Of a DNA stretch of 64,000 nucleotides, positions 33,170-45,661 are shown piece after piece; position 1 is the stretch's first letter; each line of letters begins with the position of its first letter. The notes beneath the pieces are model-generated. The model saw nothing but the letters and a program-made list of their open reading frames with translations. It searched no databases and was not told the origin of the DNA. The position numbers and the translations under genes are program-made. The DNA lies in assembly GCA_039519185.1 (NCBI GenBank), contig CM076850.1, forward strand, positions 90,440,270-90,504,269, in the 5' to 3' direction. The DNA comes from Astragalus membranaceus (taxonomy: Eukaryota > Streptophyta > Magnoliopsida > Fabales > Fabaceae).

Positions 33170-34481
33170 AACTATCATCATGTCTAATGTTTTTACATTT
33201 TAAACGCACAAAAACACAACACATCATTTTGTACCTCTCTCTCTGCAAACAGGCACACACACGCACACTCTCTGCGAACATGCAAACACAACACACCATT
33301 TTGCACCTCTCTCTCTATGAGAACAAAATACAACAGGCCTAGGTTCTCTTTGCAGAAAAAACACACATAACATGGCACACACTCTCACTAGTTTGAACTC
33401 CATTTTTGTAAAAACTCACCAAACTCTCACCATTTGATAAAATATCACTCACTTTACTTTTTATATGAAGAAAATCAAACAAGGGAAGCCAATAGTGGAA
33501 AGCTTTTATATTTTAACATTCATTTCAAATATTCATTTCAAATATTTTAACACTTCTCGCTCTCTCTACGAACTATCATCATGTCTAATGTTTTTACTTT
33601 TTAAATGCACACAAACACAACACACCATTTTGTACCTCTCTCTCTCTCTCTACGAACAGGCACACACAATACACACTCTCTCTGCAAATAAGCAAACACA
33701 ACACACCATTTTGCACCTCTCTTTCTCTCTCTATGGGAACAAAATACAGTAGACCTAGGCTTTCTTTGCAGCAAAAACACACATAACACAACACACACTC
33801 TCACTAGTTTGAACTCGTTTTTTGTACAAACTCACCAAACTCTCACCATTGGATAAAAAATCACTCCTTTTTACTTTCATTTTGAAGAAAATCAAACAAG
33901 GGAAGACAATAATGGTAAGCTTTTATATTTTAACATTCATTTCAAAAGTTTCTTGATTCTTTTGAAATATTCATTTCAAATATTCATTTCAATGGTGGAT
34001 AGACCATTTTCCCATACTGTACAAAGACATTTCTTTGTTCAGATGAAGCCTGCGGACGCAACACACCTCTCGCTTTGTGTGTGTGTGTGAACATGCACAC
34101 ACAAAACACACTCTCTCTGCGAATAAGCAGACACAACACCATTTTGCAGCTCTCTCACTATGGGAACAAAATACAGCAGGCCTAGGCTTTCTATGCAGCA
34201 AAAGCACACATAACACAACACACACTCTCACTAGTTTGAACTCTATTTTTGTACCAACTCACCAAACTCTCACCATTGGATAAAAAAATCACTCCTTTTT
34301 ACTTTCATTTTGAAGAAAATCAAATAAGGGAAGCCAATAGTGGTAAGCTTTTATATTTTAACATTCATTTCAAAAGTTTCCCGAGTCTTTTGAAATATTC
34401 ATTTCAATGATGGATAGACCATTTTCCCATACTCGATAAAGGATTTTCTTTGTGTAGATGAAGCCCGCAGATGCAACACAC

Positions 34482-34574
<93 letters not shown>

Positions 34575-34795
34575 CGAACTATCATCATGTCTAATGTTTT
34601 TACTTTTTAAACGCATAAAAACACAACATACCATTTTGTACCTCTTTCTCTCTCTGCGAACAAGCACACACACGCACACACACTCTGCGAACAAGAAAAC
34701 ACAACGCACCATTTTGCACCTCTCTCTCTCTCTTTAGGAACAAAATACAGTTGGCCTAGGCTCTCTTTGGAGCAAAAACACAACACACCATTTTG

Positions 34796-34847
<52 letters not shown>

Positions 34848-34850
34848 ATA
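31690..34850 (+). repeat. Array of ~520-bp satellite monomers with internal CT tracts
   Basis: The landmark caatggtggatagac recurs at 31945, 32467, 33017 and 33993 and, with one change, at 34409, giving spacings of 522, 550, 976 (two units, one with the landmark deleted) and 416 bp. Each unit has a CT tract of different length after gcaacacacctctct (for example about 67 bp at 32541 and 90 bp at 34480). The order of cacaacacaccattttg, ctaggctctctttgcag, ctagtttgaactc and cattcatttcaaaag is constant. Open frames across it read through CT runs and are not genes. Confidence 0.85.
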
Positions 34851-35752
34851 GGCACCAGTAAAGAACTAATGTTGCAAAACACAAATCCTTAAAAAATTGA
34901 TTCACTTCAATAAGCGAATGTAGAACATGCACCGGTAAAGAGCTAAATGCAATGGGGAGTAAACATTCCATAAATACATGACAATCATCTTTTCAACTCA
35001 ATCATTCTTATTTTGTTCACATCAAGATATGGATCATCTTTTCAACCCACTTTTGCCCACATTTTTCCACCAACTTCACGTTGTCTCCGAGAAATAATAG
35101 TAATGAAATGGAAAATGATTGTATTAGACACCCGTTAATGTTATCAGTCTTCGGCCAATTTGGTCATCGTTTTGGGAAGGACTCCACTCATTGGTTAGCC
35201 GATCCAGAGTATAAGTCAGCTCATGTTCATGCGTTGATCACTCCAACTGAAGTTAAACCATACTTCTATATTAATTGTCCATATCTGTATCATCTCATGA
35301 TTATATATTATCTAATATGATCAGATCATTGTTTTTGTCTGAAGACGTAAGAGAAGAACAAGCATACACACACAAAACACACTCTCTCTGCGAATAAGCA
35401 GACACAACACCATTTTGCAGCTCTCTCACTATGGGAACAAAATACAGCAGGCCTAGGCTTTCTTTGCAGCAAAAGCACACATAACACAACACACACTCTC
35501 ACTAGTTTGAACTCTATTTTTGTACCAACTCACCAAACTCTCACCATTGGATAAAAAAATCACTCCTTTTTACTTTCATTTTGAAGAAAATCAAATAAGG
35601 GAAGCCAATAGTGGTAAGCTTTTATATTTTAACATTCATTTCAAAAGTTTCCCGAGTCTTTTGAAATATTCATTTCAATGATGGATAGACCATTTTCCCA
35701 TACTCGATAAAGGATTTTCTTTGTGTAGATGAAGCCCGCAGACGCAACACAC

Positions 35753-35812
<60 letters not shown>

Positions 35813-36038
35813 CTGCGAACTATCATCATGTCTAATGTTTTTACTTTTTAAACGCATAAAAACACAACATACCATTTTGTACCTCTTTCTCTCTCTGCGA
35901 ACAAGCACACACACGCACACACACTCTGCGAATAGGAAAACACAACGCACCATTGTGCACCTCTCTCTCTCTCTCTCTAGGAACAAAATACAGTTGGCCT
36001 AGGCTCTCTTTGGAGCAAAAACACAACACACCATTTTG

Positions 36039-36076
<38 letters not shown>

Positions 36077-36600
36077 ATAGGCACCAGTAAAGAACTAATG
36101 TTGCAAAACACAAATCCTTAAAAAATTGATTCACTTCAATAAGCGAATGTAGAACATGCACCGGTAAAGAGCTAAATGCAATGGGGAGTAAACATTCCAT
36201 AAATACATGACAATCATCTTTTCAACTCAATCATTCTTATTTTGTTCACATCAAGATATGGATCATCTTTTCAACCCACTTTTGCCCACATTTTTCCACC
36301 AACTTCACGTTGTCTCCGAGAAATAATAGTAATGAAATGGAAAATGATTGTATTAGACACCCGTTAATGTTATCAGTCTTTGGCCAATTTGGTCGTCGTT
36401 TTGGGAAGGACTCCACTCATTGGTTAACCGATCCAGAGTATAAGTCAGCTCATGTTCATGCGTTGATCACTCCAACTGAAGTTAAACCATACTTCTATAT
36501 TAATTGTCCATATCTGTATCATCTCATGATTCTATATTATCTAATATGATCAGATCATTGTTTTTGTCTGAAGACGTAAGAGAAGAACAAGCATATGCTT
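34130..36600 (+). repeat. ~1.25-kb tandem duplication of satellite plus TNP2 fragment
   Basis: The block from gacacaacaccattttgcag (34130) to gaagaacaagcata (about 35365) is repeated from 35400 to about 36590 with only a few substitutions and different CT lengths (offset about 1,270 bp at the left, 1,229 bp in the coding part). Confidence 0.85.
35081..35320 (+). pseudogene. TNP2 C-terminal fragment, copy 1
   Basis: Encodes RHPLMLSVFGQFGHRFGKDS, then THWLADPEYKSAHVHALI and EVKPYFY, matching the C-terminal part of TNP2-type CACTA transposases (the AHVHVLINC.EVEPYL region), but truncated by a stop. No start or catalytic region is present. Confidence 0.65.
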
Positions 36601-36700
36601 ATATATCTATGTGTGTGTGTGAAAATTTTGCATCATGGTTTAAACCACAAGTAATTATTAAGTTACCATTCAAACTTAATCATGTGTTCCTCAAGAAATA
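36310..36700 (+). pseudogene. TNP2 C-terminal fragment, copy 2
   Basis: A near-identical duplicate of copy 1 (FGQFGRRFGKDSTHWL), continuing in another frame with VREEQAYAYISMCV and FASWFKPQV, the segment that precedes the DUF4216 region in CACTA proteins. At least one frameshift separates the two parts. Confidence 0.6.
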
Positions 36701-36728
36701 ACTTATCTGTATGTCACATACGTAGGTT

Positions 36729-37028
36729 TACCGCGAGGAACCAACTCCAATCAATCAACACTTGAAACGAACAAATAACAACAAGGTTTATCTAAAAGGG
36801 GTCATAGAAGGAGGTGAAGATGATTATTATGGTGTGATCCAACACATTTATGAACTAGAGTATAATACTTTAAACTATGTCAAAACTGTAGTGCTATTTT
36901 ATTCTAACTAGTTTGATCCGTCAACTAGAGGCACCAAAATGGATCAAAAGTATAATAGAGTGGACATACGAATGAACAGAAGATATCAAGTGTTTGGTCT
37001 ATTTATAATGGCACATGATGTGACATAG
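36729..37028 (+). pseudogene. DUF4216 remnant of CACTA transposase, cut by Ogre
   Basis: Encodes GEDDYYGVIQHIYELEYN and VKTVVLFYSN, a stop where tryptophan is expected, then FDPSTRGTKMDQKYNRVDI and RMNRRYQVFGLFIMAHDV. This is the DUF4216 domain that sits C-terminal of TNP2 in En/Spm-type proteins. The domain ends exactly where the Ogre LTR begins. Confidence 0.75.
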
Positions 37029-37029
37029 G

Positions 37030-39737
37030 TGTCATACCCTAATTTTGTCCGATTAATCAAAAAATCCAAAAAAAGTTTTTATTCTCGTTGTGTCACGTAT
37101 CGTATTAAACGCGTGTGTCTTTAGCACTTTCGTGCAACGATTGTTTTGATGCTCGTTTTTATTTTGTTTTGTAGTTATTATTATTAGGTTAGTTTATTGT
37201 TATTGGTGCAAAAATATACAAAAAACTAATTGAAAGTATAATAAATTTTTTTGGAGCTGAATAGCCAAAGTCCTTTTCTTTACATAATCAAGTTTTTTTA
37301 CACACATATAAACAACAAAAGCAAAAAGAGGTAAATAGTACAGATTTTTTTTTAAAAAAAAAAAGAGGGGAGGGGGAAGGGCGCAGCAGCAGCTGCCCTA
37401 GCTAGGGTTGTCCTTTTGATTTTTCCTTAATGCTGTCCTTCCTCCATTGCCAGCTACTGTCCTTTTGCTCATTCAAATGGTTGTCCTTTGTCCTTTTTTC
37501 TCAATTTGCTGTCCTTCCCAGCGCCTCACCACCCATTGCCAGCTACTGTCCTTTTGCTGATTCAATGGCTGTCCTTTTTGACTCCTCAGCACCCCATCAA
37601 TCTGCCTATCAATACCAAACAGTAGCACACACTAAGGGGCAGAGACCCAGTGACTGAAAAACACAAAAAAAAAACACACACAGAGACTGAAATACACACG
37701 CGCACAGACATAGAGAAACCAAAATTTCACAGCAATCAGAGCCAAAATTAGGGTTTTACACTAAAACCCTAATCATCAAACACCTGAAACCCTAATTGCA
37801 GACAAAAAAAATAGAGCAGTCCAGGAAAGGGAAAGGACAGAGGCTGAAGCAGGGGAGAAGGAGTGATTCCTCTGTTTTCAAAATTTGAGACATCGGTCGG
37901 TTTCCTTTTTTTTCCTCTCTACTCATAACCATATTTGCTTAGTTGTTCATATGATAGGGGTCTGTTTGAGCTATTTTGTTTTGAGATAACAGAGCATTAG
38001 AACCATTAGAGCCATCAAAAGTCTTTTTAAAACAAAAAACGTTTTTTAGAATAACATGTGAGGGTTATCGAAGAAGGAAAAAATGAATAAGGTAGACGGA
38101 TTAGGGGTCAGAGTGGAGGGGAGTGAGACACAGTGAGAGGAGAGAAGTATTACCTCCGGCCACCGTTCACGGTGGCCGCCGCCATAGCCTCGCCGTGAAC
38201 CACCGTGAGCCACCAAAACACCACCCCTCACACCACTCCACCACCATAGCCAACCAACCCCACAACGACCTTTCTCTCTCCTCTCAGCCACCGTAAACAA
38301 CGCCAACCACTCAACCACCAAACAGTGGCCACCCTAACCCCAAACCACCATCAACAACCTCTCCCAACCACTGTAGGCTCACCCTCACTTTGCAAACCGA
38401 ACCCCCACCGCCAGAATCACCACTCTCGCACCCAAGCACCACCGTCTGTCACCCATGTCCATATCACCACCACGTCGTAGCCGTCGATGAGCCCTCTCTG
38501 TCCTAGCTGCGAAATACCTCCTTCTCGCTAAAAAAAAACTCGCGTCGGTGAAGGATGAGAGAAAATACAGATTAGGGTTGCTGTGAGTGGGGGGGATGGT
38601 ACGGTTCGGTGAGGAGAGGAGAAGATGGTACTGTTTGGTGAGAGGAGAATGGAGAGCGGCGCTGAAGCGAGAGAGAAAGAAAAAAACTAGGGTTGAAAGA
38701 AAAGGGTGGACGGCGCTGAAAGTGAAGAATGAAATTAGGTTAACAAAAGATTAGGGTTTTTCTTGAACTATATTAACGGGTATTGGACCTGGGTCACGGA
38801 TCTTTTTTTTTTTTAAATTCGCTTAAAAATTAGATTCATAATCACACCCCTGTAGTTCATTAAGGCAGCACCCCCTTTGCCTATTATTACTTACACATCT
38901 TCATTTTAATGTCAGCACCCCCCTCCCTTCTATCTTATTTTCTTTTTAAATGTTTATTAATCTGATTTATGATGACACTCCTCACTTTCCTTATCGCAAC
39001 CCCCTCACTAAAGGCCCAATTCTCAATCTGAGCCTCAGCCATGGGCTGGGCTCATTGTTTACACTCTCTTTCTTTTGTACAACATCTGTTGCTATTCACA
39101 CCTCCCTTTTAATAACACACCACCCCTGTTAATTTCACTTTTTTATTACAACTCATTTTTCTTTATTACATCATGATGCTTCCAAACCATTTTTTTTTCG
39201 AACAATTAAGCTCACAAAAAAATGAGTTGTTATTAATGGTCACTCTGAGTTTAGCTTGTTTGACCGTTAATAGCAACTTTAGTTTTCAAGCGGGCTATGA
39301 GTGATGACCACTCTGAGTTTCACTTGTTTGGTCATTACGAATATCTATCCCAATTTCGAAACACTTAAAAAATATCAAACACACAAATATTTTCTACCCA
39401 AGACCATCGCACCTGGGGATACATAGGAGCAGGGGCCCACTCCTGTCAAGGGCAAAGAACTAAATTTTTTTATTAGGTCTTCCTTTTCAATTTTGAAAAT
39501 AATAAAAAGGGTAAATTAGAGTGTTTTCTTTGAATTAACTTTTTTCTACACATTAAATTAAAAGGTAACCGTTTTTTGAAAGGATGTTGTGGGGTGCTAA
39601 TACCTTCCCCACACATAATCGACCCCTGAACCCAAAAACAAAGGTTTTTTCAATGTTTTTCCCAGTAAATAAATATTGATGGCGGCTTCATTCAAAAATG
39701 TCGAAGAATCCCTCCTTCGGATTTTTCGGTCGCTACA
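37030..39737 (+). repeat. 5' LTR of outer Ogre
   Basis: Starts TGTCATACCCTAATTTTGTC and ends tttttcggtcgctaca; 2,708 bp. The ends match the nested element's LTRs (TGTAATACCC...GCTACA), but the middle differs. A long C-rich and CCACC-rich stretch (38150-38520) and several aaaccctaa words occur inside. Proline- and serine-rich frames here are not genes. Confidence 0.88.
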
Positions 39738-39739
39738 GC

Positions 39740-39757
39740 TGGCGACTCCACTGGGGA
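39740..39757 (+). promoter_or_regulatory. Primer binding site of outer Ogre
   Basis: TGGCGACTCCACTGGGGA starts three bases after the LTR and is complementary to the 3' end, including CCA, of a plant arginine tRNA, the primer reported for Ogre elements. The tRNA match is from memory. Confidence 0.7.
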
Positions 39758-40601
39758 CAATTTAAGAGGGTCAAGCCTAATTTAATTAAATGTGTAGATT
39801 ATTGTTAATTTTGTACTTTGTTTTACCCTTAGTTCTTATATTTGCATGTCTATTTTATTTATTTCTTTGCTTTATTGAACTTTAGGGTAGAAGACCTTTG
39901 TACTATTATATATCTGTATTTCTTTTGCAGCTTGGGTAGTCTGGGTATTATGCCCATATCACACGCATCACTTACACATGTTTATTCACACACTTCTGAG
40001 TGGGGCCTTATACCCGGGTCTGAAACAACCTAGGAAGAGTGGAGATTATTAGTGATAGTCGTTTTGGATTTATCTGTCTGACTATCATGAAAGTCTCAGC
40101 CAGAGTACGCTCTTTTATGGTATCCCACACCTGGTAGCTAGCTATCATTGTGGATCATATCATGAAGGGGATTTTAGCTCTAGAGACCTTTGTGAGGAAG
40201 TGAATAGAGCCACCTGAGAGACTGATCACATAAGTGGTCCTAGACCTTGACCTACATATAAGACATAACCTGTTTAGGACACAAGGGCATTTCACCTACC
40301 CGCTGCATCATTACAGATACTTTTTCTCAAAAATCAAACCATCAAAACCATTTGTTTCTTTTTCCTTTTTACATGTATATGAGGTGACATATAGTTAATG
40401 CTTTCTCAAAGTTGAATCACCAAAAACTTTCTTTCACTTTTCATTTTTTTAACACGTGTGACATCATTCTTTCATTCATCATACAACATCATTATTTCAC
40501 GAAAAATGATAAAAACAATCCTTACATGCATGTTATTCATCTCATTTAGGTTTGTCAGGAATTGTACGAGGCTTGGAAAAATTTGTCATAAGCAAGGCAA
40601 T

Positions 40602-41650
40602 ATGGGATCAAACAGTGAAGCAATTCAAACTTTGAACTACCCTATAGTGAAGCAGCCTAATCTGACGAGTCTGAGGGAATGTGCGGGTTGGTTGCTGCCC
40701 ATCGAGCGCAGATCTTTTGATAGAACTTATGGGAAGATTATTATGTTACTACAGTTGGAAGTGCAAACAAATGCCATTGCTGCTTTGAGCCAATTCTATG
40801 ATTCTTCCCTGAGATGCTTTACCTTCAAAATTTTCCAAATGCCACCTACCCTGGAAGAATATACACAAATCCTTGGTCTTCCTCGGCAAGACATTAGGCC
40901 CTACCAGTATCAGGGGCACTACTACACAGATGAGAAACTTGCCTTAATGTTACAAACCAGCAAAGAAAATTTGAAGCTCCAAAAGAAAAATCGAAATCAC
41001 ATTGTAGGGTTCCCACAAGAATATCTGGAAAGTCAAATGAAGTCATTCGCCGATGCTAGAAATTGGGGTCCTTTTAAACAAGTGTTAGCTTTGACCATCT
41101 TTGGCATTGTTCTCTTTCCACGCATTGAAAGATATGTGGACACAACAGCTATTGGTGTCTTCATATCCTTCAAAGATGAAGAAAACCCATCCAACCCAAT
41201 TCCAGCCATTCTCACAGATACTTACTGTACTTTCACTCATTATAGTGAGCTAAAGGGGAGGAAGATATCTTGCTGCCTACACGCCTTGTATGTTTGGCTT
41301 CTCACCCATGCTTTTGTTAACTAAGTTAAAGCGGAAGGCCCAATTGAAGACGCTAAGGGGTGTGATGTGAAGATGATGAACACTAGTGAATGGTTGCAAG
41401 TGCTAAGGGACCTCCATGAATACAAGGTTCGTTGGCACCCATCATGGTGGAAAGATAGGCCTGAAGTGGTTTTTCAATGTGGAAGCTTTCAAAATGTCCC
41501 ACTCATGGGGACAAGAGGATGCATAAATTACAACCCCTCTCTGACTCTAAGACAGCTGGGGTACGCCATGCGAAATCCGCCCACCGAAGACATGTTAATC
41601 CATTTTTACCTTCATGAGGGAAGCCCGAAAGAGGTTGATGATCAGTGCAT
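40602..41650 (+). pseudogene. Ogre ORF1 (DUF7745-type), N-terminal part
   Basis: From the likely start MGSNSEAIQ, the frame encodes a globular protein of the type found as ORF1 of Ogre elements (LRECAGWLLPIERRSFDRTY, MPPTLEEYTQILGLP, PFKQVLALTIFGIVLFPRIE). A TAA at 41322 interrupts it; the same frame continues after the stop with MMNTSEWLQVLRDLH, WHPSWWKDRPEV and GTRGCINYNPSLTLRQLGYA until about 41650, where foreign sequence begins. The role of ORF1 in Ogre is unknown. The domain name is from memory of similar plant entries. Confidence 0.7.
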
Positions 41651-42783
41651 TTTAATGCACTCTTTATAGCTTTGCACTTGGTATTTTTGATTGTGTTCTG
41701 TGTCTAATATTTAAGTCTTAGCGCGTTTCTAGATTTTGGGTCTTATTTGAGCAATATAGTAATTTTTTGATTAATTCTTGTTTTTATTTCATATTGACCC
41801 CTATCTACTCTGAAGTTTATAACTTTGTCTGTGGTTATTCGATTGAGGCGTGCAAGCATGCGTTGGAAAGCTAAGGAACAGAGCTACAATTCTTTATTGA
41901 GCTCGAAACCCAATTCTGATGTCTTGAAGGTGAAAACTGCGAATTACTGAAGCAGTACTGTGTAAAACGGGTTTGGGACCGAATATTAATTTGTTAACGG
42001 GCTTTTATCCAATAGCCCATTTAGGGATTAGGTATTTCATTTTAGTCTTGTAGATTTGGTTGGTGAGCGGCCATTTTACCTATCTTACGCATTATCATAT
42101 ACTTTACAAAACTTTTGTGCTCTAGCCTCCATGGAAGCCTAAACTCCTAAGTTGATTCATCGGTAAAAGGCCGTCGTCTACGAATTTTGAGGTTCGGTGT
42201 CTAATGTTAATTCGTTTATTTCGTTTTTAGTTTTCAGTTCTTTCTTCTCTATCAATTCCACATTTGAATTCTTTGTTTGCAAATTTTCGTCTTTGTGTGA
42301 TGCTTAATTACCCAGATTTCACTTATTTGCAATACGCGAATCGTTTATATACGACGTTTGTTTATATGTGAATCTGTTTTTCGCAACTCTTAACTATTCG
42401 AGTTATTTAATCGCCTGTTTTATTTAATTCGAGTAGGAATTGATAGAGGATTGATTGAATTCAGTTATGATATTGATTGTGTTTAGTGGCGCTTGTTCAC
42501 CATCATGATTGATTGAACACGTTGTTTTGACGCTTGCTTTAAAACGGTGCGAATTCGTATAAACTAATTGACGCTTGCTTGGTTAGTTTATTATCAATCA
42601 AGAACTGAAACCTTGAACGAGTCTTGCACGAATATTTGGAACCAATGATAAATCCGAGACGCGCACCCGGAAACTGGTGAATCGATTGTCACTTTAAGAT
42701 TGTTAAACACCTCAAACACAAATCGTTTTCTTCATAAACAAACCCCCTATTTTATTGTTAATTTTGTTCCTGATTCTAGTAAT

Positions 42784-44268
42784 TGTTGTGCGAAAAGGTG
42801 ATGTGCAAGTATACACAATCGCAACAAGTAATATAACGATATGTAAAGTTCGTTCCCACAGGGATTGGAATTAATCTAAAGAAGTTTAAGTGATTAGAAG
42901 CTTAGTGAAAAGAATTGAGTAGCAAGTAAAGGTAAAAAGTTGTAAACATGATAAGTTGTGATAAAACAGTATTAAGTTGAAGTAATTAAAGGTGAGTTGG
43001 ACAGCTCAATAGTTGTGTAAATTCCCAAGAGTAATGTTCAAATAATATTTAGACGCTGTAGCGTTAAGCGCTGTAGCGTTAAGCGCTGTAGCGCTTGAGA
43101 ATCCGGAGACGCTGTAGCGCTTTGGTAGCGTGCCTTTCAGTCACTTTCGTCAGGGTTATGTTACAAGACTCCTATGTCTAGGCTCTAAATAAGTTTTACC
43201 CCTGTATATTAAGCTCTTACAACATTTGCCTTATGAACTACTACTCCCCTATGTCTAGAGTTAAGTAGTGCTTCCTTGAAATGTCTTTAAAGGGTTTTCA
43301 TTCATATCATTCCTTGAGTTCTCTTTGTGAACCATGTCTGTACCCACAAAGTTACCTTGTTTTAGTTGATCATTCCCAAACCAAGATTGAAAGCATTATG
43401 ACACAAGGAATAAAACACAAACATCATAATATTATACAAAAGTTACTCAAGCTTCATTACACACCAAGAACAATCCAACTACAACAAAGTTAGCTCATCA
43501 CAAGTTCCATCACATAATACAACTAAAGAGTATGTATTACCGTATGAAGACAAGAGAAGAGTGGTTGCAAAAGATACACTCCAATAATCCCAAGTATCAT
43601 ACAAAGGATGAAGTTGAGGCGTAAGCAAAACCTTGGATGAAGACTAGAAAACTATGCTAAAAAATAAAAGCTTGAAGGTAGTATAACAATGGAGAAAAGC
43701 TACTATGTCAAAAGAAGTTCTTCTTCCAAGTTACAACTACTTGTTGTCTACGTATGTTACTTACTAATGAAGCAATCTTAATTAATCTAAAACTAACTAA
43801 GTCTTAATAGAATAATATATATCATGATGATCATAAGACTTAGATATTATCCTTAAAGTACTTTACAAAAAGTGCTAATGATGGAATACACCAACTATCA
43901 CATGGGTTCCATTTAGGAGGCGCTAAGTGTAATTTAGCATCCACTTGAAAGTCAAAATATCCAGCTGAGAGGAAGAGATAAGGGTGGTGACTCATCATGT
44001 CCTCAAGTGGTCACACAAATATCTCAATGGTCAGCCGTCATATAACGCTGTAGCGTCTCCTTGATAGCATACCGCTGCAGCGCTAAAGCAAAACATCAAA
44101 CATATTCACAAAGGCATTTCATTATGCCCAAGGTTTAAGGAATTGACTTATAACCTATATTTATTCTAATATTCATATATTCACATATTTAAGCACTAAA
44201 ATTACTTGAGAAGTAAGCTTGGCTTAAGTATTAGGAGCATAAATAACCTATATAAAATAGGGTTATCA
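42784..44268. mobile_element. Solo-LTR-like unit, 1,485 bp
   Basis: Begins TGTTGTGCG, ends GGTTATCA, and is flanked by 5-bp direct repeats gtaat (42779-42783 and 44269-44273), as expected for an LTR. The early part (gtgcaagtatacacaatcgc, cgttcccacagggattgg) is a type often seen in plant LTR elements. It contains no coding sequence. Confidence 0.65.
43050..43130. repeat. gcgctgtagcgttaa short tandem repeats
   Basis: Two full and two partial copies of a 15-bp unit around 43056-43120 inside the solo LTR. A related tataacgctgtagcgtctcc occurs near 44040. Confidence 0.8.
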
Positions 44269-44374
44269 GTAATCTTAGTGTTAGAGATCCTTGTGAGACG
44301 ACCAAGGTTTCTCACCTTGTACTACATTCTTAATCCTTTTTAATTATTTTGACCCGCGTACGACCGCTGATTAG

Positions 44375-45310
44375 TTGACATGCTCCGGGGGGATTTCTCA
44401 GGCGTGGGATAATGTTGTCCGCAAAAGACAAGAGCTTACTAAGATGGGCGGCGATAAGGAACCCACCTTTCGTCAATGGCTCCAAAAAAGGATCCAAGAT
44501 ACCCGATTGCCTTACCGAAGCGCACTACGGGTTGAGGAAGAAGTACTTGAACCTACCCTTCCCACTGTCGAAGAGTTAGATGAGCTCAAAATGGCATTGT
44601 CAAAAACTGAAGAAGAAAAGAAAGGCTTACGGGCAGAATTAGAGAAAATGCTTCTAAAAAACCTGAAATTGGAGGAGGAAAACGCAACTAAGTCATTGGC
44701 CATGGAAGATAGCCATAAGCGACTTAAGATTGAAGAAAAGAGCAAACAAGAGGTTCAAAAGTACTTGAGAGGGGAAAAGGAAGAGCTAAAACGATGCAAC
44801 TTAAAAATGAACCAGGCCGTTGATGATGCGCACAAGTGGAAGGAGTTATGGGAAAAATCAATGATTGCTGAAAAAACCACACAGAGCATGTTGGTGAAAT
44901 CAAAAAGAGAGTCTCAGATATTGATAGCTGAATTTGACGATCAAGTGAAAAGCATTAGGCGGGATAAAGAGACAATTGAAGAGATACTCCGAGAATACCA
45001 ACAAACCTTGAGGGGGGAGCAGGAAAGATCTGATGAGCTGAAGAACCATATTAGATATCAAGAGGAAGTTTACCACCAGTTGAAGACTGAAAGCATCTAT
45101 TGGGAGAGTCGCTTCGTAGAGTTGGTCAGCATGATAGAAAACCATGAGGTCTTCATAGAGTTGAAGAATGAAAGCTTGTACTGGAAAGACAAATTCTCAA
45201 AGTTGGCATGGCTGGCTAACCAAGCTGTCATGAGTGTCCCAGAACGTCTAAAGAAGGCTGACGTGGCAATGCACCCGTTTAACACCCTAATCCAAGTTGC
45301 GAGTTTGTAG
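44375..45310 (+). pseudogene. Ogre ORF1, C-terminal coiled-coil part
   Basis: ORF1 resumes after the insertion with ISQAWDNVVRKRQELTKMGG and FRQWLQKRIQDTRLPYR, followed by about 200 residues rich in E, K, L and R with heptad spacing (ELDELKMALSKTEEEKKGLR), predicting a long coiled coil. It ends near LIQVASL at 45308. There is no start of its own; it is the downstream half of the same gene as 40602-41650. Confidence 0.7.
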
Positions 45311-45661
45311 AATTTTGCAAAATCCTGATTGCAGAACTTAGGGAGAAAGCTGGTCACACTACTAGTAAAAAAAGAGAGAGGAGTGGAAAAATGAAAGCCA
45401 TATGTATTTGAGCGAAATTTAAAAAAACATTGTACTTTTCCTTTTGAAGTTTTTTATTTTAAAAAAAGAGAGATGTTGTACTTTCCCCCATCAATGAAGT
45501 TTGTTTGTTTCACCTATCGATCCTCCTTTCTTGAAAATGTTTGAAACTTTAATTTGTGTACTTGTGATAAATCAGAATGCACTTACGATTCTCGGCCTAA
45601 ACCAATAAGACCCATGCACACATGCATCATTCATCTTTTCATCAATTCATATACTCATACC

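Larger units (their letters stand above)
41650..44370 (+). mobile_element. LTR-like insertion in ORF1, itself split by a second
   Basis: ORF1 coding breaks off near 41650 and resumes near 44375. The inserted sequence is non-coding: an outer part (about 41650-42783 and 44274-44370) with LTR-like traits (gatccttgtgagacgac and a final tgacccgcgtacgacc stretch, as in gypsy LTR ends) and an inner TG...CA unit. gttga next to both edges may be the target duplication. It is probably a solo LTR; exact ends are uncertain. Confidence 0.5.

Noticed and set aside
37430..38321. ORFs in the outer Ogre 5' LTR
   Set aside because: Compositionally biased (CCACC-rich), inside an LTR, without motifs.
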